DNA of 64,000 bases from Amia ocellicauda (lineage: Eukaryota > Chordata > Actinopteri > Amiiformes > Amiidae): contig NW_027102664.1 in NCBI RefSeq assembly GCF_036373705.1, forward strand, positions 433,697 through 497,696, read 5' to 3'. The number at the start of each line of letters is the position of its first letter. Position 1 is the stretch's first letter. The notes beneath the pieces are model-generated. The model ran no database searches. It saw nothing but the letters and a program-made list of their open reading frames with translations, and was not told the origin of the DNA. The position numbers were made by a program, and so were the translations under genes. Shown here piece after piece: positions 53,947-64,000 of the stretch.

Positions 53947-54465
53947 CTATATCAACAAATATACCTGTTTCTTTATCTTGTAGGCACACACCTCAGTTAC
54001 ATATGTAAATAAAACAACAATATGACCTATTTTAAAAGTAAACAGAGGTGTATTAAACATGCTCAGTAAAAGGTCATACAGATGTTGATGAAATGGCCTA
54101 ATATCATTCTTGGCCCCCTTGAGCGCTTCATCCCAGTGTTCGTACCCCCCGGTCTTTGTTACAGCAGCCATTAACTTTTCCAGGTTTGAAAGTTGATCCT
54201 CATCGATGGTTAAATCTGTAGAGAAAAGGCTCGCGTTGGCTACTTTTCTGTCAAGCACATGGTGTAATAGCGCTCTCAGGTTAGCTGCAGAGTGTTGATG
54301 ACAGAACCAGTTGCAGAAGCAGTCCAGGGTCTGAGGTCTTGGAGAGTAACCGCAGTCAAAGGGTTCCAGAGTGTATACAAAATCTGGGGAATAGAACCAG
54401 GGGTGATCCCGGGTTTGAAGAGGCCTGTAGAGCCTGTCGACGTCCGCAGCTTTCAGGTAAGACAT
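53947..54465 (-). CDS. Fusion ORF: N-terminus of 282-aa protein joined to putative Bcl-2-like protein, copy C
   Basis: A ~735-bp deletion at ~54328 removes most of the 282-aa gene and the start of the Bcl-2-like gene. The first ~46 codons of the former are joined in frame to the latter from its seventh codon, giving an open 172-codon chimera. The Cys/His motif is lost. It would use the promoter of the 282-aa gene. Expression is unknown. Confidence 0.6.
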   Translation of the reverse strand: MSYLKAADVDRLYRPLQTRDHPWFYSPDFVYTLEPFDCGYSPRPQTLDCFCNWFCHQHSAANLRALLHHVLDRKVANASLFSTDLTIDEDQLSNLEKLMAAVTKTGGYEHWDEALKGAKNDIRPFHQHLYDLLLSMFNTPLFTFKIGHIVVLFTYVTEVCAYKIKKQVYLLI

Positions 54466-54543
54466 TCTCTTTAATTTTAAACCATGATTGAATTGTTGCG
54501 CCTTTTATCCTATCTCTTCACTACGTCACGACACACCGCCCTC

Positions 54544-55254
54544 TTAGAAGAGAGTAGCCCCTGAGCCGTCAGACCCCCCTCCAAAACCCCACACGTCGTC
54601 TGTTTTATCATCGTCGTCGTCATTCAAGGGGGATATATAATCCATAATCCAGCATATTCTCCTTCTAACCAAATCCAGTTGCGAACATTTGGTCAAGATG
54701 TCAAAACCATCATTTATACAGTTTATGACCTCTTTCAAGAACGGCCAGTCCACGGCGTCAAACATAATTTCAGTAACCTGTTTTTCTGGATCCTCCACAC
54801 CCCCTTCAATAGGGTTTGTAATCAGGGTACTGCTAAACAAAACCTTACGATCTGTAGTTAGAGATAGACTCTTCACCACTCTACCGTAGTTCTGCAAGCT
54901 TTCCCATTCACACCTTTCAAAACCCTGAGTCGGAGACTCCATTTCGCATTCTCTTGGACCCTCTTGCAAGCCTTCTAGAGTCTTATCCACAAGCCCCAGA
55001 TCTCTCCAGGCCATCACCTTCAACCAGTCCTCATAAGAGTATTCAATTACCGTCTCAAAAGGTTCCAACGTACCCTCCTTCTCTCCCAAAGCAAAAAGCT
55101 CCACTCCAACATAGCTGGGATCCCTTTTAAAGCGGTAACCCCGTCGAGCCCCCCAGAACAACACCCAGGAGCGTTCAATCTTCAAATTGGTGAGTACAGG
55201 AACCCTTGCCCGGGATTGTTTCTTGCGGGGTTTCATGTTGATGTCGCTGGACAT
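54544..55254 (-). CDS. 236-aa right-terminal orphan protein, copy C
   Basis: Intact. Basic N-terminus, acidic Asp tract near the C-terminus, no recognised family. TATTTAA at 55322-55328 on the - strand lies upstream. Its sequence is closer to B than to A. Confidence 0.65.
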   Translation of the reverse strand: MSSDINMKPRKKQSRARVPVLTNLKIERSWVLFWGARRGYRFKRDPSYVGVELFALGEKEGTLEPFETVIEYSYEDWLKVMAWRDLGLVDKTLEGLQEGPRECEMESPTQGFERCEWESLQNYGRVVKSLSLTTDRKVLFSSTLITNPIEGGVEDPEKQVTEIMFDAVDWPFLKEVINCINDGFDILTKCSQLDLVRRRICWIMDYISPLNDDDDDKTDDVWGFGGGSDGSGATLF

Positions 55255-55372
55255 GTTGAAGAAGCGGGATGTTTCTGATGCTGAGAATTAAAGAGGTATT
55301 GCCTAAAAGCAGCGCGGGTTCTTAAATAGAGAGGAGAGTTTCGGGGCGTTGCCTTCAGAGGGGTGGGGGTAT

Positions 55373-55557
55373 TTATGGGTGGCCTTGATGTTCAGGGTTT
55401 TATGGGTGTACACTTTCTGACGGATATGACGTAGGAATAATTAAGGAAATAACTCTACCTAAAATCACGCCCCCCAATTATGACGTAGGAATATTAATAA
55501 GCTTAGGGCATACGTCATAACAAAATAGGCCGCGCCCAAAAAACCCTACTATCTACT
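55373..55557 (-). repeat. Right terminal inverted repeat, copy C (185 bp)
   Basis: Near-identical to 15630-15814 and complementary to 23556-23740. Ends CT, then CTTATG. Confidence 0.9.
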
Positions 55558-55563
55558 CTTATG
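55558..55563. repeat. Target site CTTATG flanking copy C's right end
   Basis: Same six bases and same right-hand array context (TAGTTGAAGG) as at copy A's right end. Confidence 0.85.
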
Positions 55564-55873
55564 TAGTTGAAGGCGCAGTATAGCTCTGATAGTCTGGTGG
55601 TGACGGAAGACCACCAGCCGTTTGAACAAGCCATTCAGCATCACCTTGTTGGGCTAAGTGCAGGCACTGTCAGAGCGCAGGGCGTCCTGCCTTTGAAAGA
55701 GTTTCCGAAGTGTCCTGATGTGCCCTTTAGCAATGCCAAACAGGTCTGTGAAAATGGCATCCTTTCGCGGCACTTCAGACGCCATCTCACAGTCTAGCCG
55801 ACCTGAAATGCCTGAGCCCGTTTTACCAGCAGGCTTCAACGGTAACCGTTTGAAGCAAGACGTGGCGGTGTCA

Positions 55874-55946
55874 GTTTCCGTAGTGTAGCGGTTATCATGT
55901 TCGCCTAACACGCGAAAGGTCCCCGGTTCGAAACCGGGCGGAAACA
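55874..55946 (+). tRNA. tRNA-Val(AAC)
   Basis: Near consensus. A C to T change at the D stem leaves a G-U pair. A/B boxes intact. Confidence 0.87.
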
Positions 55947-56512
55947 GCCTGCTGTGGGCCTGCCCTTTTCGTCCTGTTTGCCCTCGTGGTTCCCCGGAGG
56001 CGGTGGGTAGCTTTTCTTCATTGGAGTGCCCGAAATCGGTGCTCTCAGAGCGTCCGTCCGTCGACAGGTTGAAATTGTAAACGCTGGTGTAGCCACTTTT
56101 AATTAAAATCTGATGATGATGATGATGATGATGTTGTTGTTGTTGTTCTTGTTGTCATCGTGGTCGCCGTCATTATTATTGTTAAAGTAAAGCAGTAGTT
56201 AGATTTGTTGCTACCGTAAGGTGTAGAAGGCACAATAGCTCTGTGATTGTCTGATGGTGGCACAAGACGAGCAGCAGCTGTTTGAACAAGCCATTGAGCA
56301 TCACCTTGTTGGGGTAAGTGTAAGTCTTGTCATAGCTCAGGGCATTCTTCCTTTAAAAGAGTTTCCAAAGTGTCCTGATGTGCCCTTGAGCAATGCAATA
56401 TAGGTCAGTGAAAATAGAAACCTTTATCTCACAGGCAGGCCCACGGGAAACGCCTGTGCGCGTTTTACCAGCCTGCTTCGATGGGAGCCAATCGAAACCC
56501 CAGGACAGGTTG

Positions 56513-56585
56513 GTTTCTGTAGTGTAGTGGCTATCATGTTCGCCTCACACGCGAGAAGTCCCTGGTTCGAAACTGGGCGGAAACA
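56513..56585 (+). tRNA. tRNA-Val(CAC), variant
   Basis: Anticodon CAC. Acceptor stem has a T-G wobble and the T stem has alternative G-U pairs. B box GGTTCGAAACT. Confidence 0.72.
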
Positions 56586-57474
56586 ACCCGCGGTGCACGC
56601 GTGCCAGTGCCGTGTTACCCGTCCTCATCTCTCTGCCCCATGGCCGGCCGTCGTTTTCTCTTCCTCGGAGTGGCAAGAAATCCTGACCTTCAGAACAAAT
56701 GATCGCAGAAGGGTAGCTTTGCGAGGCGCTGGAACTGACACTTTTAAAATCGATACATGTCGTTGCTGTTGCAATACGACCGTAGCAGGATCGGTGACAT
56801 TGCTGTTACTCTTATGTAGTTGAAGGCGCAAAATAGCTCTGATAGTCTGGTGGTGACGGAAGACCACCAGCCGTTTGAACAAGCCATTCAGCATCACCTT
56901 GTTGGGCTAAGTGCAGGCACTGTCTGATCGCAGGGCGTCCTGCCTTTGAAAGAGTTTCCGAAGTATCCCGAAATCGGTGCACTCAGAGCGTCCGTCCGTC
57001 GACAGGTTGAAATTGTAAACGCTGGTGTAGCCACTTTTAATTAAAATCTGATGATGATGATGATGATGTTGTTGTTGTTCTTGTTGATGTTGTTGTTGTT
57101 GTTGTTGTTCTTGTTGTCGTCGTAGTCGCCGTCATTATTAATGTTAAAGTAAAGCAGTAGTTAGATTTGTTGCTACCGTAAGGTGCAGAAGGCACAATAG
57201 CTCTGTGATTGTCTGATGGTGGCACAAGACGAGCAGCAGCTGTTTGAACAAGCCATTGAGCATCACCTTGTTGGGGTAAGTGTAAGTCTTGTCATTGCTC
57301 AGGGCGTTCTTCCTTTGAAAGAGTTTCCAAAGTGTCCTGATGTGCCCTTGAGCAATGCAAAATAGGTCATTGAAAATAGAAACCTTTATCTCACAGGCTG
57401 GCCCACGGGAAACGCCTGCGTGCGTTTTACCAGCCGGCTTCGATAGGAGTTATTCGAAACACCAGGACGGGTTG

Positions 57475-57547
57475 GTTTCCGTAGTGTAGTGGCTATCACG
57501 TTCGCCTAACGCACGAAAGGTCCCCGGTTTAAAACCGGGCGGAAAGA
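57475..57547 (+). pseudogene. tRNA-Val(AAC) pseudogene
   Basis: G1-G72 mismatch, anticodon-stem mismatch, and the B box is destroyed (GGTTTAAAACC). Confidence 0.75.
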
Positions 57548-58011
57548 GCCTGCTGTGGGCCGGCCCTTTTCGTCCTGCTTGCCCTCGTGGTTCCCCAGAG
57601 GCGGTAGGTGGCTTTTCTTCATTGGAGTTCCCGAAATTGTTGGACTCAGAGCGTCCGTCCGTCGACAGGTTGAAATTGTAAACGCTGGTGTAGCCACTTT
57701 TAATTAAAATCTGATGATGATGTTATTGTTCTTGTTGTTGTTGTTGTTGTTCTTGTTTTTCTTTTTGTCGTCGTGGTCGCCGTCATTATTATTGTTAAAG
57801 TAAAGCTACCGTAAGGTGTAGAAGGCACAATAGCTCTGTGATTGTCTGATGGTGGCACAAGACGAGCAGCAGCTGTTTGAACAAGCCATTGAGCATCACC
57901 TTGTTGGGGTAAGTGTAAGTCTTGTCATAGCTCAGGGCGTTCTTCCTTTGAAAGAGTTTCCAAAGTGTCCTGATGTGTCCTTGAGCAATGCAAAATAGGT
58001 CAGTGAAAATA

Positions 58012-59196
58012 CACTCACCTAAAGGATTATTAGGAACACCATACTAATACTATGTTTGACACCCTTTCGCCTTCAGAACTGACTTAATTCTACGTGGCAT
58101 TGATTCAACAAGGTGCTGAAAGCATTCTTTAGAAATGTTGGCCCATATTGATAGGATAGCATCTTGCAGTTGATGGAGATTTGTGGGATGCACATCCAGG
58201 GCACGAAGCTCCCGTTCCACCACATCCCAAAGATGCTCTATTGGGTTGAGATCTGGTGACTGTGGGGGCCAGTTTAGTACAGTGAACTCATTGTCATGTT
58301 CAAGAAACCAATTTGAAATGATTCAACCTTTGTGACATGGTGCATTATCCTGCTGGAAGTAGCCATCAGAGGATGGGTACATGGTGGTCATAAAGGGATG
58401 GACATGGTCAGAAACAATGCTCAGGTAGGCCGTGGCATTTAAACGATGCCCAATTGGCACTAAGGAGCCTAAAGTGTGCCAAGAAAACATCCCCCACACC
58501 ATTACACCACCACCACCAGCCTGCACAGTGGTAACAAGGCATGATGGATCCATGTTCTCATTCTGTTTACGTCAAATTCTGACTCTACCATCTGAATGTC
58601 TCAACAGAAATCGAGACTCATCAGACCAGGCAACAACTGTCCAATTTTGGTGAGTTTGTGCAAATTGTAGCCTCTTTTTCCTATTTGTAGTGGAGATGAG
58701 TGGTACCCGGTGGGGTCTTCTGCTGTTGTAGCCCATCCGCCTCAAGGTTGTACGTGTTGTGGCTTCACAAATGCTTTGCTGCATACCTCGGTTGTAACGA
58801 GTGGTTATTTCAGTCAAAGTTGCTCTTCTATCAGCTTGAATCAGTCGGCCCATTCTCCTCTGACCTCTAGCATCAACAAGGCATTTTCGCCCACAGGACT
58901 GCCGCATACTGGATGTTTTTCCCTTTTCACACCATTCTTTGTAAACCCTAGAAATGGTTGTGCGTGAAAATCCCAGTAACTGAGCAGATTGTGAAATACT
59001 CAGACCAGCCCGTCTGGCACCAACAACCATGCCACGCTCAAAATTGCTTAAATCACCTTTCTTTCCCATTCAGACTTTCAGTTTGGAGTTCAGGAGATTG
59101 TCTTGACCAGGACCACACCCCTAAATGCATTGAAGCAACTGCCATATGATTGGTTGGTTATTGAACAGGTGTTCCTAATAATCCTTTAGGTGAGTG
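58012..59196 (-). mobile_element. Tc1/mariner transposon (defective), 1185 bp
   Basis: Bounded by perfect 29-bp inverted repeats starting CACTCACCTAAAGGATTATT, with TA duplicated at 58010-58011 and 59197-59198. The empty site (GAAAATAGAAACC) is present in other array units. Inserted after the array formed. Confidence 0.95.
58050..59069 (-). pseudogene. Tc1-family transposase pseudogene
   Basis: N-terminal paired-type helix-turn-helix (residues ~1-110), then the DDE domain with Asp in VAWSDESRF and Asp in YFQQDNAPCH. Stops at ~58569-58571 (after GRVRI, likely a former Trp codon) and ~58320-58322 (after CHKG) break the ~339-codon frame, which ends at TAG 58050-58052. Non-autonomous. Confidence 0.92.
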
Positions 59197-59294
59197 TAGA
59201 AACCTTTATCTCACAGGCTGGCCCACGGGAAACGCCTGTGCGCGTTTTACCAGCCGGCTTCGATGGGAGCCATTCGAAACACCAGGACAGGTCG

Positions 59295-59367
59295 GTTTCC
59301 GTAGTGTAGTGGCTATCACGTTCGCCTCACACGCGAAAGGTCCCTGGTTCGAAACCGGGCGGAAACA
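59295..59367 (+). tRNA. tRNA-Val(CAC)
   Basis: Close to the vertebrate tRNA-Val(CAC) with one D-loop change and one T-stem G-U pair. All stems pair; intact A/B boxes. Best CAC candidate in the window. Confidence 0.9.
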
Positions 59368-59392
59368 ACCCGCGGTGCATGCGTGCTAGTGC

Positions 59393-59754
59393 ACACAGTG
59401 CTGACCACAAGTGAAGGTCTGAAGACTTTGTACTTGACGACCGCTGTAAATGGTTTCTTGACAGTTGTTGAGCAGAAAGTTATTGATCTTCCGAGGGAAA
59501 GGTCTGAAATCCGGGGGGTTTGCATAGGAATCAAAAAATTCACCATGGTGGTCCTCCCTTAGATAAATAGCCAGCCAATGTTCTCCGGGCATATTTTTAG
59601 GGTGTGTGTTGATTATGTACATTGCAGGTAAATTCTTGATCTTAAATTTAGGCAGCTGATCGCAGGCGTAGACTCCTTGAAACAGTTTCCGTGAGCCGGC
59701 CAGGGCATTCATGATGTGGTTGAGCTCTCTGGTGTTCATTTTAATAATAATCAT
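59393..59754 (-). pseudogene. Adenain-like protease, copy D (3' truncated)
   Basis: The first ~120 codons are intact from ATG 59754. The junction falls just after the catalytic CGQHC region, so the C-terminal ~70 residues are gone. Confidence 0.87.
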
Positions 59755-61056
59755 ACGGAACGTTTCTCCTCTGATTCACCTCAATAATGTTGTCAAACAC
59801 AGCATACACGACCATATTTACAGTGTGTGGTAGAGGCTGCTTGAAACGCATCTCCAAACGCATATTGCCCGTCTTCATCAGTGAAATATGTTGTCCACAC
59901 TCTTCGTCAGGGGTCAGGTTGAAACCATACAGGGTGTAACCGCTGCAGTATTCCCGGCGATCGATCAGCAGAGTTTGATCCTTGAGATGGCGACCCGTAG
60001 CCAGTACTAGACTGTAATATTCACGAACCGCATTGCCGTTTTCAAAGTCAGGTTGAAAAGGTCTGGATGGAACCTGCACACCATCGACGTACAATGCTAT
60101 AAATTCCGCGTTATAATGTTTAAAGTTAAAGGTGTTCTTGTTGTAAACCCCGGTAAATGCATCATTATCCACGAGACCTATAATAACCTGTTTTGGGAGC
60201 TGTCCTAGAAACAGATTTTCCTGGTTCATCACCCGTGTCCCTGCGGGGATACTGTGGACTTTCATATAGACTCTTTCGATCGGGTACTTGGCGTTTGCCG
60301 TCACTAACGCCAGCGCGTGTCCTAGTTTAACCGCCGGGGAGACGGACACTTATTTCACAAACAGCGAGGCCGATAATATGGTCAGTTTATATTTTTCCGT
60401 ATCAGGGGTCATCAGACAAAAAGCACTTTTACTACGGATCATTTTAATTTTAATGTCTACCCCGTTGAGCATGAGTTTTTCTTGGAAAAATATGTCTGCA
60501 TGGATATGCCCCATTAGCTCAAAGGTCCTCCCTTCTGTTGAAGAGGCCGATCTTTTTTGCAAACCCTTATTGAGTCCCTCTGGATCCTTGTCGTCCATAG
60601 CTTCCGGGATGTCTTTGAAGAGAAGGCCGGGGCTGAACTGTTTGCTTAGGGTCTCCTCACTATAATTAAGGATACACTCCATCATGGCTCTATAGGGGTA
60701 AGTATTGCTGCTTTGACTAATGAGCCGATCTCCCAGGGTCACATCCACCTGTGAAAACATGGTGGCCACCGGGTAATTGATTAATTGATGACCCCAGCGT
60801 TGGCCGTCTTCTCGATTGCATCGCCATCCTAATCAGTCACTTTACAGTTCATTAAAATAAATGTGTTATTCAAATCAATATAATCCTCGCCATTGCCAGC
60901 TATAAAAAACTCCAGAGGGGCCGTGTCTGAAATTGCAGAAAGAGGGGGAATCTCTACATATATGATCTTATCTATACTCGTTTGAGTGTATGGAACTGTA
61001 AACAGATCCAGTTCTGATTTGACGCATTCTTCCGATAGACTGTTGACAAAAGACAT
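59741..61056 (-). pseudogene. Major capsid protein, copy D
   Basis: Lesions: TAG in the N-terminal region (~60829-60831, shared with A and C), an 8-bp TAATTGAT duplication near 60776-60791, and a nonsense AAA to TAA change at 60350-60352. Segments 60769-60353 and 60349-59741 are open. Confidence 0.88.
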
Positions 61057-61058
61057 GT

Positions 61059-61547
61059 TTAAAAGATGTATCCTGAGGCTCTATTTTTCTTTCTTTGAGA
61101 CTTTCTTTTTGCAGGTTTTTTCTTGTGCTGCTTCCTTCTCCGAGTGTTTCCACGATATGTTGGAGAATGAGAGATTCTTCGTTTTTTGTTAGCCACGGAT
61201 CTTCGTCGCCCTGGTGGACACATGCTGTTTCTTCTTTTACCCCCCCTCCTCGCCATTACCATGAGACCCGAACCCTCCTGATGCTCATGGCTAGCTGCCC
61301 GGTTCATAACATTGGTGAACACGTCACTAACAATATTTTTAGCCGCTGATTTCAAGTGGGGTCTGGCTATAGCAAAGCCTCTCTTAAGCAGGGGTACGGC
61401 CATTCTAAAGAGACCATGAAAGAGTCCTCCTAGACCGGCGCCATACATTGTGGGGGCTCCTACAAAACCGGGCAAGCCGTTCCCGGCTTGCATCTTGTAA
61501 TAATCCACATAGGCGCTAGGATCTACATAACCCCTCGAGGTAGCCAT
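61059..61547 (-). CDS. pVI/pX-like minor capsid protein, copy D (intact)
   Basis: The only uninterrupted copy, ~162 aa from ATG 61547. Tyr-rich N-terminus, a Gly-rich amphipathic segment (LFRMAVPLLKRG near residue 45), and a strongly basic C-terminal third with several KK/RR clusters, suggesting membrane penetration and DNA binding as in adenovirus-type minor capsid/core proteins. Lies between penton and major capsid genes. Confidence 0.78.
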   Translation of the reverse strand: MATSRGYVDPSAYVDYYKMQAGNGLPGFVGAPTMYGAGLGGLFHGLFRMAVPLLKRGFAIARPHLKSAAKNIVSDVFTNVMNRAASHEHQEGSGLMVMARRGGKRRNSMCPPGRRRSVANKKRRISHSPTYRGNTRRRKQHKKKPAKRKSQRKKNRASGYIF

Positions 61548-61548
61548 T

Positions 61549-62281
61549 TTAATAATGTACAAACTGTTTCAGGGGTCGAAAATGTAGTTTGACAATAACT
61601 TTACTGAAGCGGAAGGGTACGTTGATATTCTGATCCGATTTTACTTCGATCGTGATGTTGTCAAATTGGGTCTTTGAGACTGGTACGTAGTGTGGCTTGT
61701 CATAAGTAATTGTGACCATGTCATTGCTTTTACCTTTAATAAGTACATTTCTCAAAAGGGGGACATAACTATCCCCGACCCTCTGGTGGGTTATGATATC
61801 CGTATACACATAAAGAGTGTAAAAGCCGCCCCACCACTTCTGAGAACCTGCTCTCTGTGTCAGAATAGATCCCAAATATACGCCCCAGTTGGCCGCTGGT
61901 TTGAATGCTAATACCTGGTTTTGACACCTTGTACACTCTGTTTTTAATAGGGTTGTAATATAGCTTGATGTTGAGGGTGCCTTCTGAGAACTGTTTATGC
62001 ATCTCATCTAATATTTTATCCACATTGTCATAATAACCTCCTTGTATCGTGAATGTCCATTGACTCTTTTTAACATCATCAAAAATGGCGAAGGTGGCAT
62101 CCTTATCTTGTAAAACAGCCCAAGTGTAAGGATACTGTATTTCCGCCAACCCCACTTCCCACGACCCCCTTAGATCTATAGATTTTCCAAATTGTACCGT
62201 GTAACTGGATATTTCATTTTTAGGGTATATATCGAGAGAGGCGTTACTGGGTAGAGTCACGTAGAAGCCTCCTGATTCCAT
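61549..62281 (-). pseudogene. Penton-like capsid protein, copy D
   Basis: Broken only by the shared extra base in the G-run near 61828-61832. Both halves are otherwise open. ATG at 62281. Confidence 0.85.
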
Positions 62282-62327
62282 CTTGAGTATCGAAAGTAAT
62301 GCCCACAACACACCCGCGGGCAAGTTG

Positions 62328-63419
62328 TTATAAGGATTGAATATCGCAAACCTGTTGTTCCGGGACCCAACTATTGAACTTTTCAGGCCATCCAAGCCAT
62401 TTCATCAACACATATTTTTTCCGGTTCTGGGTTTTTTCAGCTAATATCTTTTCAACTCTGTATACACTGTCTTTACCCACAATAATTTTTTGTAACTCGG
62501 CTTCGTAAAACGTTCCTTCTATATCCTCCCCGTCATAGTCTTTTAACCGGTACACGGGTGGGTCTCTAGCCAACTGTTCGGTAACTGTAAAATATTCGTC
62601 AGAAAATGTTTGTTCATAACCTTTGGCAAAAGTACTCCTTAGCTTTGAAACGCGAACCACATCACCGATGTTGAACTTATAAGTAGTTTTTCCCTTCTTA
62701 ATAAATGGTCCGTATAATTTTTTATAGACCTTAAAAGAATTACTTTGATCAACATCTTTAGGCTTCATTTTAATACTGGTGTGATACCCTTGGTTGTAAG
62801 CATCGATAAAATCCTGAACTTTATCAAAATACTTGAACGTGTTGACCGCTGTAAAATATCTCCACATTTTGGTCTTTATGGTGCGGTTAAACCTCTCCAC
62901 TACCGATGCCCTAAGCTCATTACCGGTGGTGAAATGATGTATTTTGTGTCTCTTCAGTAGATTCTGAAATTCTCTGTTGAGAAACTCTTTTCCTTTATCA
63001 GTCTGCAGTTTTTTAGGACATCGACCCTGGGACAATATATCCTCAAAGGCCCTTGTCACCGCCCGACCTGTTTTATTATGTAGAATGCGAGCCCAGGCAT
63101 ATTTTGATAACACATCGATACACATAAACATCAATTTGTGACCATTGTTATGTTTTGATAAATTTGACATATCGACTAGATCCATTTGCCATTGTGAGTC
63201 TATGTCAGTTGCATATACGCGGTTTCTTTTAAAGTTAATCCTGAGAGGTTTATGTTAGGTATAGGCGTCTTGTTCCCGTAACCATTCTGAAACAACCACA
63301 TCATTAACCTTCACTCCGGCCTCAGCGAGTCCTCTTTGAAAACCCTTCTTACCCGCCAAACCCCCAATCTTGGCTGGGTTGTAGTATAGTTCCTGCATTT
63401 GGGGAGCTTGCCAAGTCAT
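62328..63419 (-). pseudogene. Retroviral-type integrase with chromodomain, copy D
   Basis: The 363-codon frame has one nonsense change (TTA to TAA, 63252-63254) before the catalytic core. The core Asp/Asp/Glu and chromodomain downstream are open. Confidence 0.93.
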
Positions 63420-63591
63420 TCTGTCAAATAACCACACAGACCCACACTATGCGCAAAGTTTTTATACAAGGTTTTTTATTCAACTTCAGGAGAGCAGATA
63501 CCCCTTTTAAGACATTTGAGAAAAGTATAACATACACAACAATTTTTTCTACGGTCCAGACAAAATGAAATCAGATGATTGGTTACTTGAT

Positions 63592-63984
63592 CTATATCAA
63601 CAAATATACCTGTTTCTTTATCTTGTAGGCACACACCTCAGTTACATATGTAAATAAAACAACATTATGACCTATTTTAAAATTAAACAGAGGTGTATTA
63701 AACATGCTCAGTAAAAGGTCATACAGATGTTGATGAAATGGCCTAATATCATTCTTGGCCCCCTTGAGCCCTTCATCCCAGTGTTCGTACCCCCCTGTCT
63801 TTGTTACAGCAGCCATTCACTTTTCCAGGTTTGAAAGTTGATCCTCATCGATGGTTAAATCTGTAGAGAAAAGGCTCGCGTTGGCTACTTTTCTGTCAAG
63901 CACATGGTGTAATAGCGCTCTCAGGTTAGCTGCAGAGTGTTGATGACAGAACCAGTTGCAGAAGCAGTCCAGAACATTCCCCAT
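63592..63984 (-). pseudogene. Putative Bcl-2-like accessory protein, copy D
   Basis: Same TGA nonsense change as copy B (~63817-63819). The C-terminal 74 codons are open. Confidence 0.45.
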
Positions 63985-64000
63985 GTTCAAAGTCCCTTAG

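Larger units (their letters stand above)
40791..55557 (+). mobile_element. Maverick/Polinton element, copy C (left end lost)
   Basis: Begins within the left subterminal region (aligned to ~24415 of copy B), so the left inverted repeat is missing. The right end is complete with inverted repeat and CTTATG. Contains the only open integrase and the only spliced gene without an evident lesion. Confidence 0.95.
55564..59392 (+). repeat. tRNA-Val array 3 (interrupted by a Tc1 element)
   Basis: Array units of both spacer types with four tRNA-like genes. Interrupted at 58012-59196 by a Tc1 transposon. Ends within a spacer at ~59392, where copy D begins. Confidence 0.88.
59393..64000 (-). mobile_element. 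Maverick/Polinton element, copy D (right half only, runs off window)
   Basis: Starts inside the protease gene at a junction with an array spacer (~59390-59393), so the whole left block is missing. Genes from protease to the Bcl-2-like gene follow; the window ends at the 3' end of the 282-aa gene. Confidence 0.95.

Overview
The window is teleost-like nuclear DNA (inferred from vertebrate-type tRNA-Val genes, a fish-style Tc1 transposon and spliced genes with AATAAA signals). It is almost entirely filled by four copies of one Maverick/Polinton element (an endogenous adintovirus) embedded in a tandem array of tRNA-Val repeat units.

Layout: copy A (1-15814; its left ~650 bp lie outside the window, its right end is intact); tRNA-Val array 1 (15815-23555, eleven tRNA-Val genes or relics, containing a near-identical ~1970-bp tandem duplication); copy B (23556-~39572; left terminus intact, right end lost); short array 2 (~39573-40790); copy C (~40791-55557; left end lost, right end intact); array 3 (55558-~59392) carrying a defective Tc1 element (58012-59196); copy D (~59393 to the window end; right half only). 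The three intact termini carry a 185-bp inverted repeat beginning AG and ending CT. All three abut the same 6-bp target sequence CTTATG at the same position of the tRNA unit, and six unoccupied versions of that site occur in the arrays. The four copies are therefore best read as amplification of a single inserted element together with its host repeat.

Each element has two convergent gene blocks. Left block (+): a seven-exon spliced gene whose introns are all phase 1, a protein-primed family B DNA polymerase, an A32/FtsK-HerA-type packaging ATPase, a small basic protein and a 247-residue conserved protein. The blocks meet at a ~170-bp bidirectional polyadenylation region. Right block (-, listed from the right terminus inward): a 236-aa orphan, a 282-aa protein with a Cys/His motif, a ~130-aa protein that may be Bcl-2-like, a retroviral-type integrase with chromodomain, penton (single jelly-roll), a pVI-like minor capsid protein, the major capsid protein and an adenain-type protease. 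Together these would cover integration, protein-primed replication, packaging, virion assembly and maturation.

No copy is intact. Three polymerase lesions (in A, B and C) and one penton frameshift (in A-D) are shared, so the progenitor was probably already defective before amplification. Other lesions are copy-specific and reveal mosaicism between copies (C resembles B on the left but A in the capsid region). Several ORFs remain open: integrase, protease and the spliced gene in C; ATPase in A and B; the 111- and 247-aa genes in A-C; the 282-aa gene in A and B; the pVI-like gene in D.
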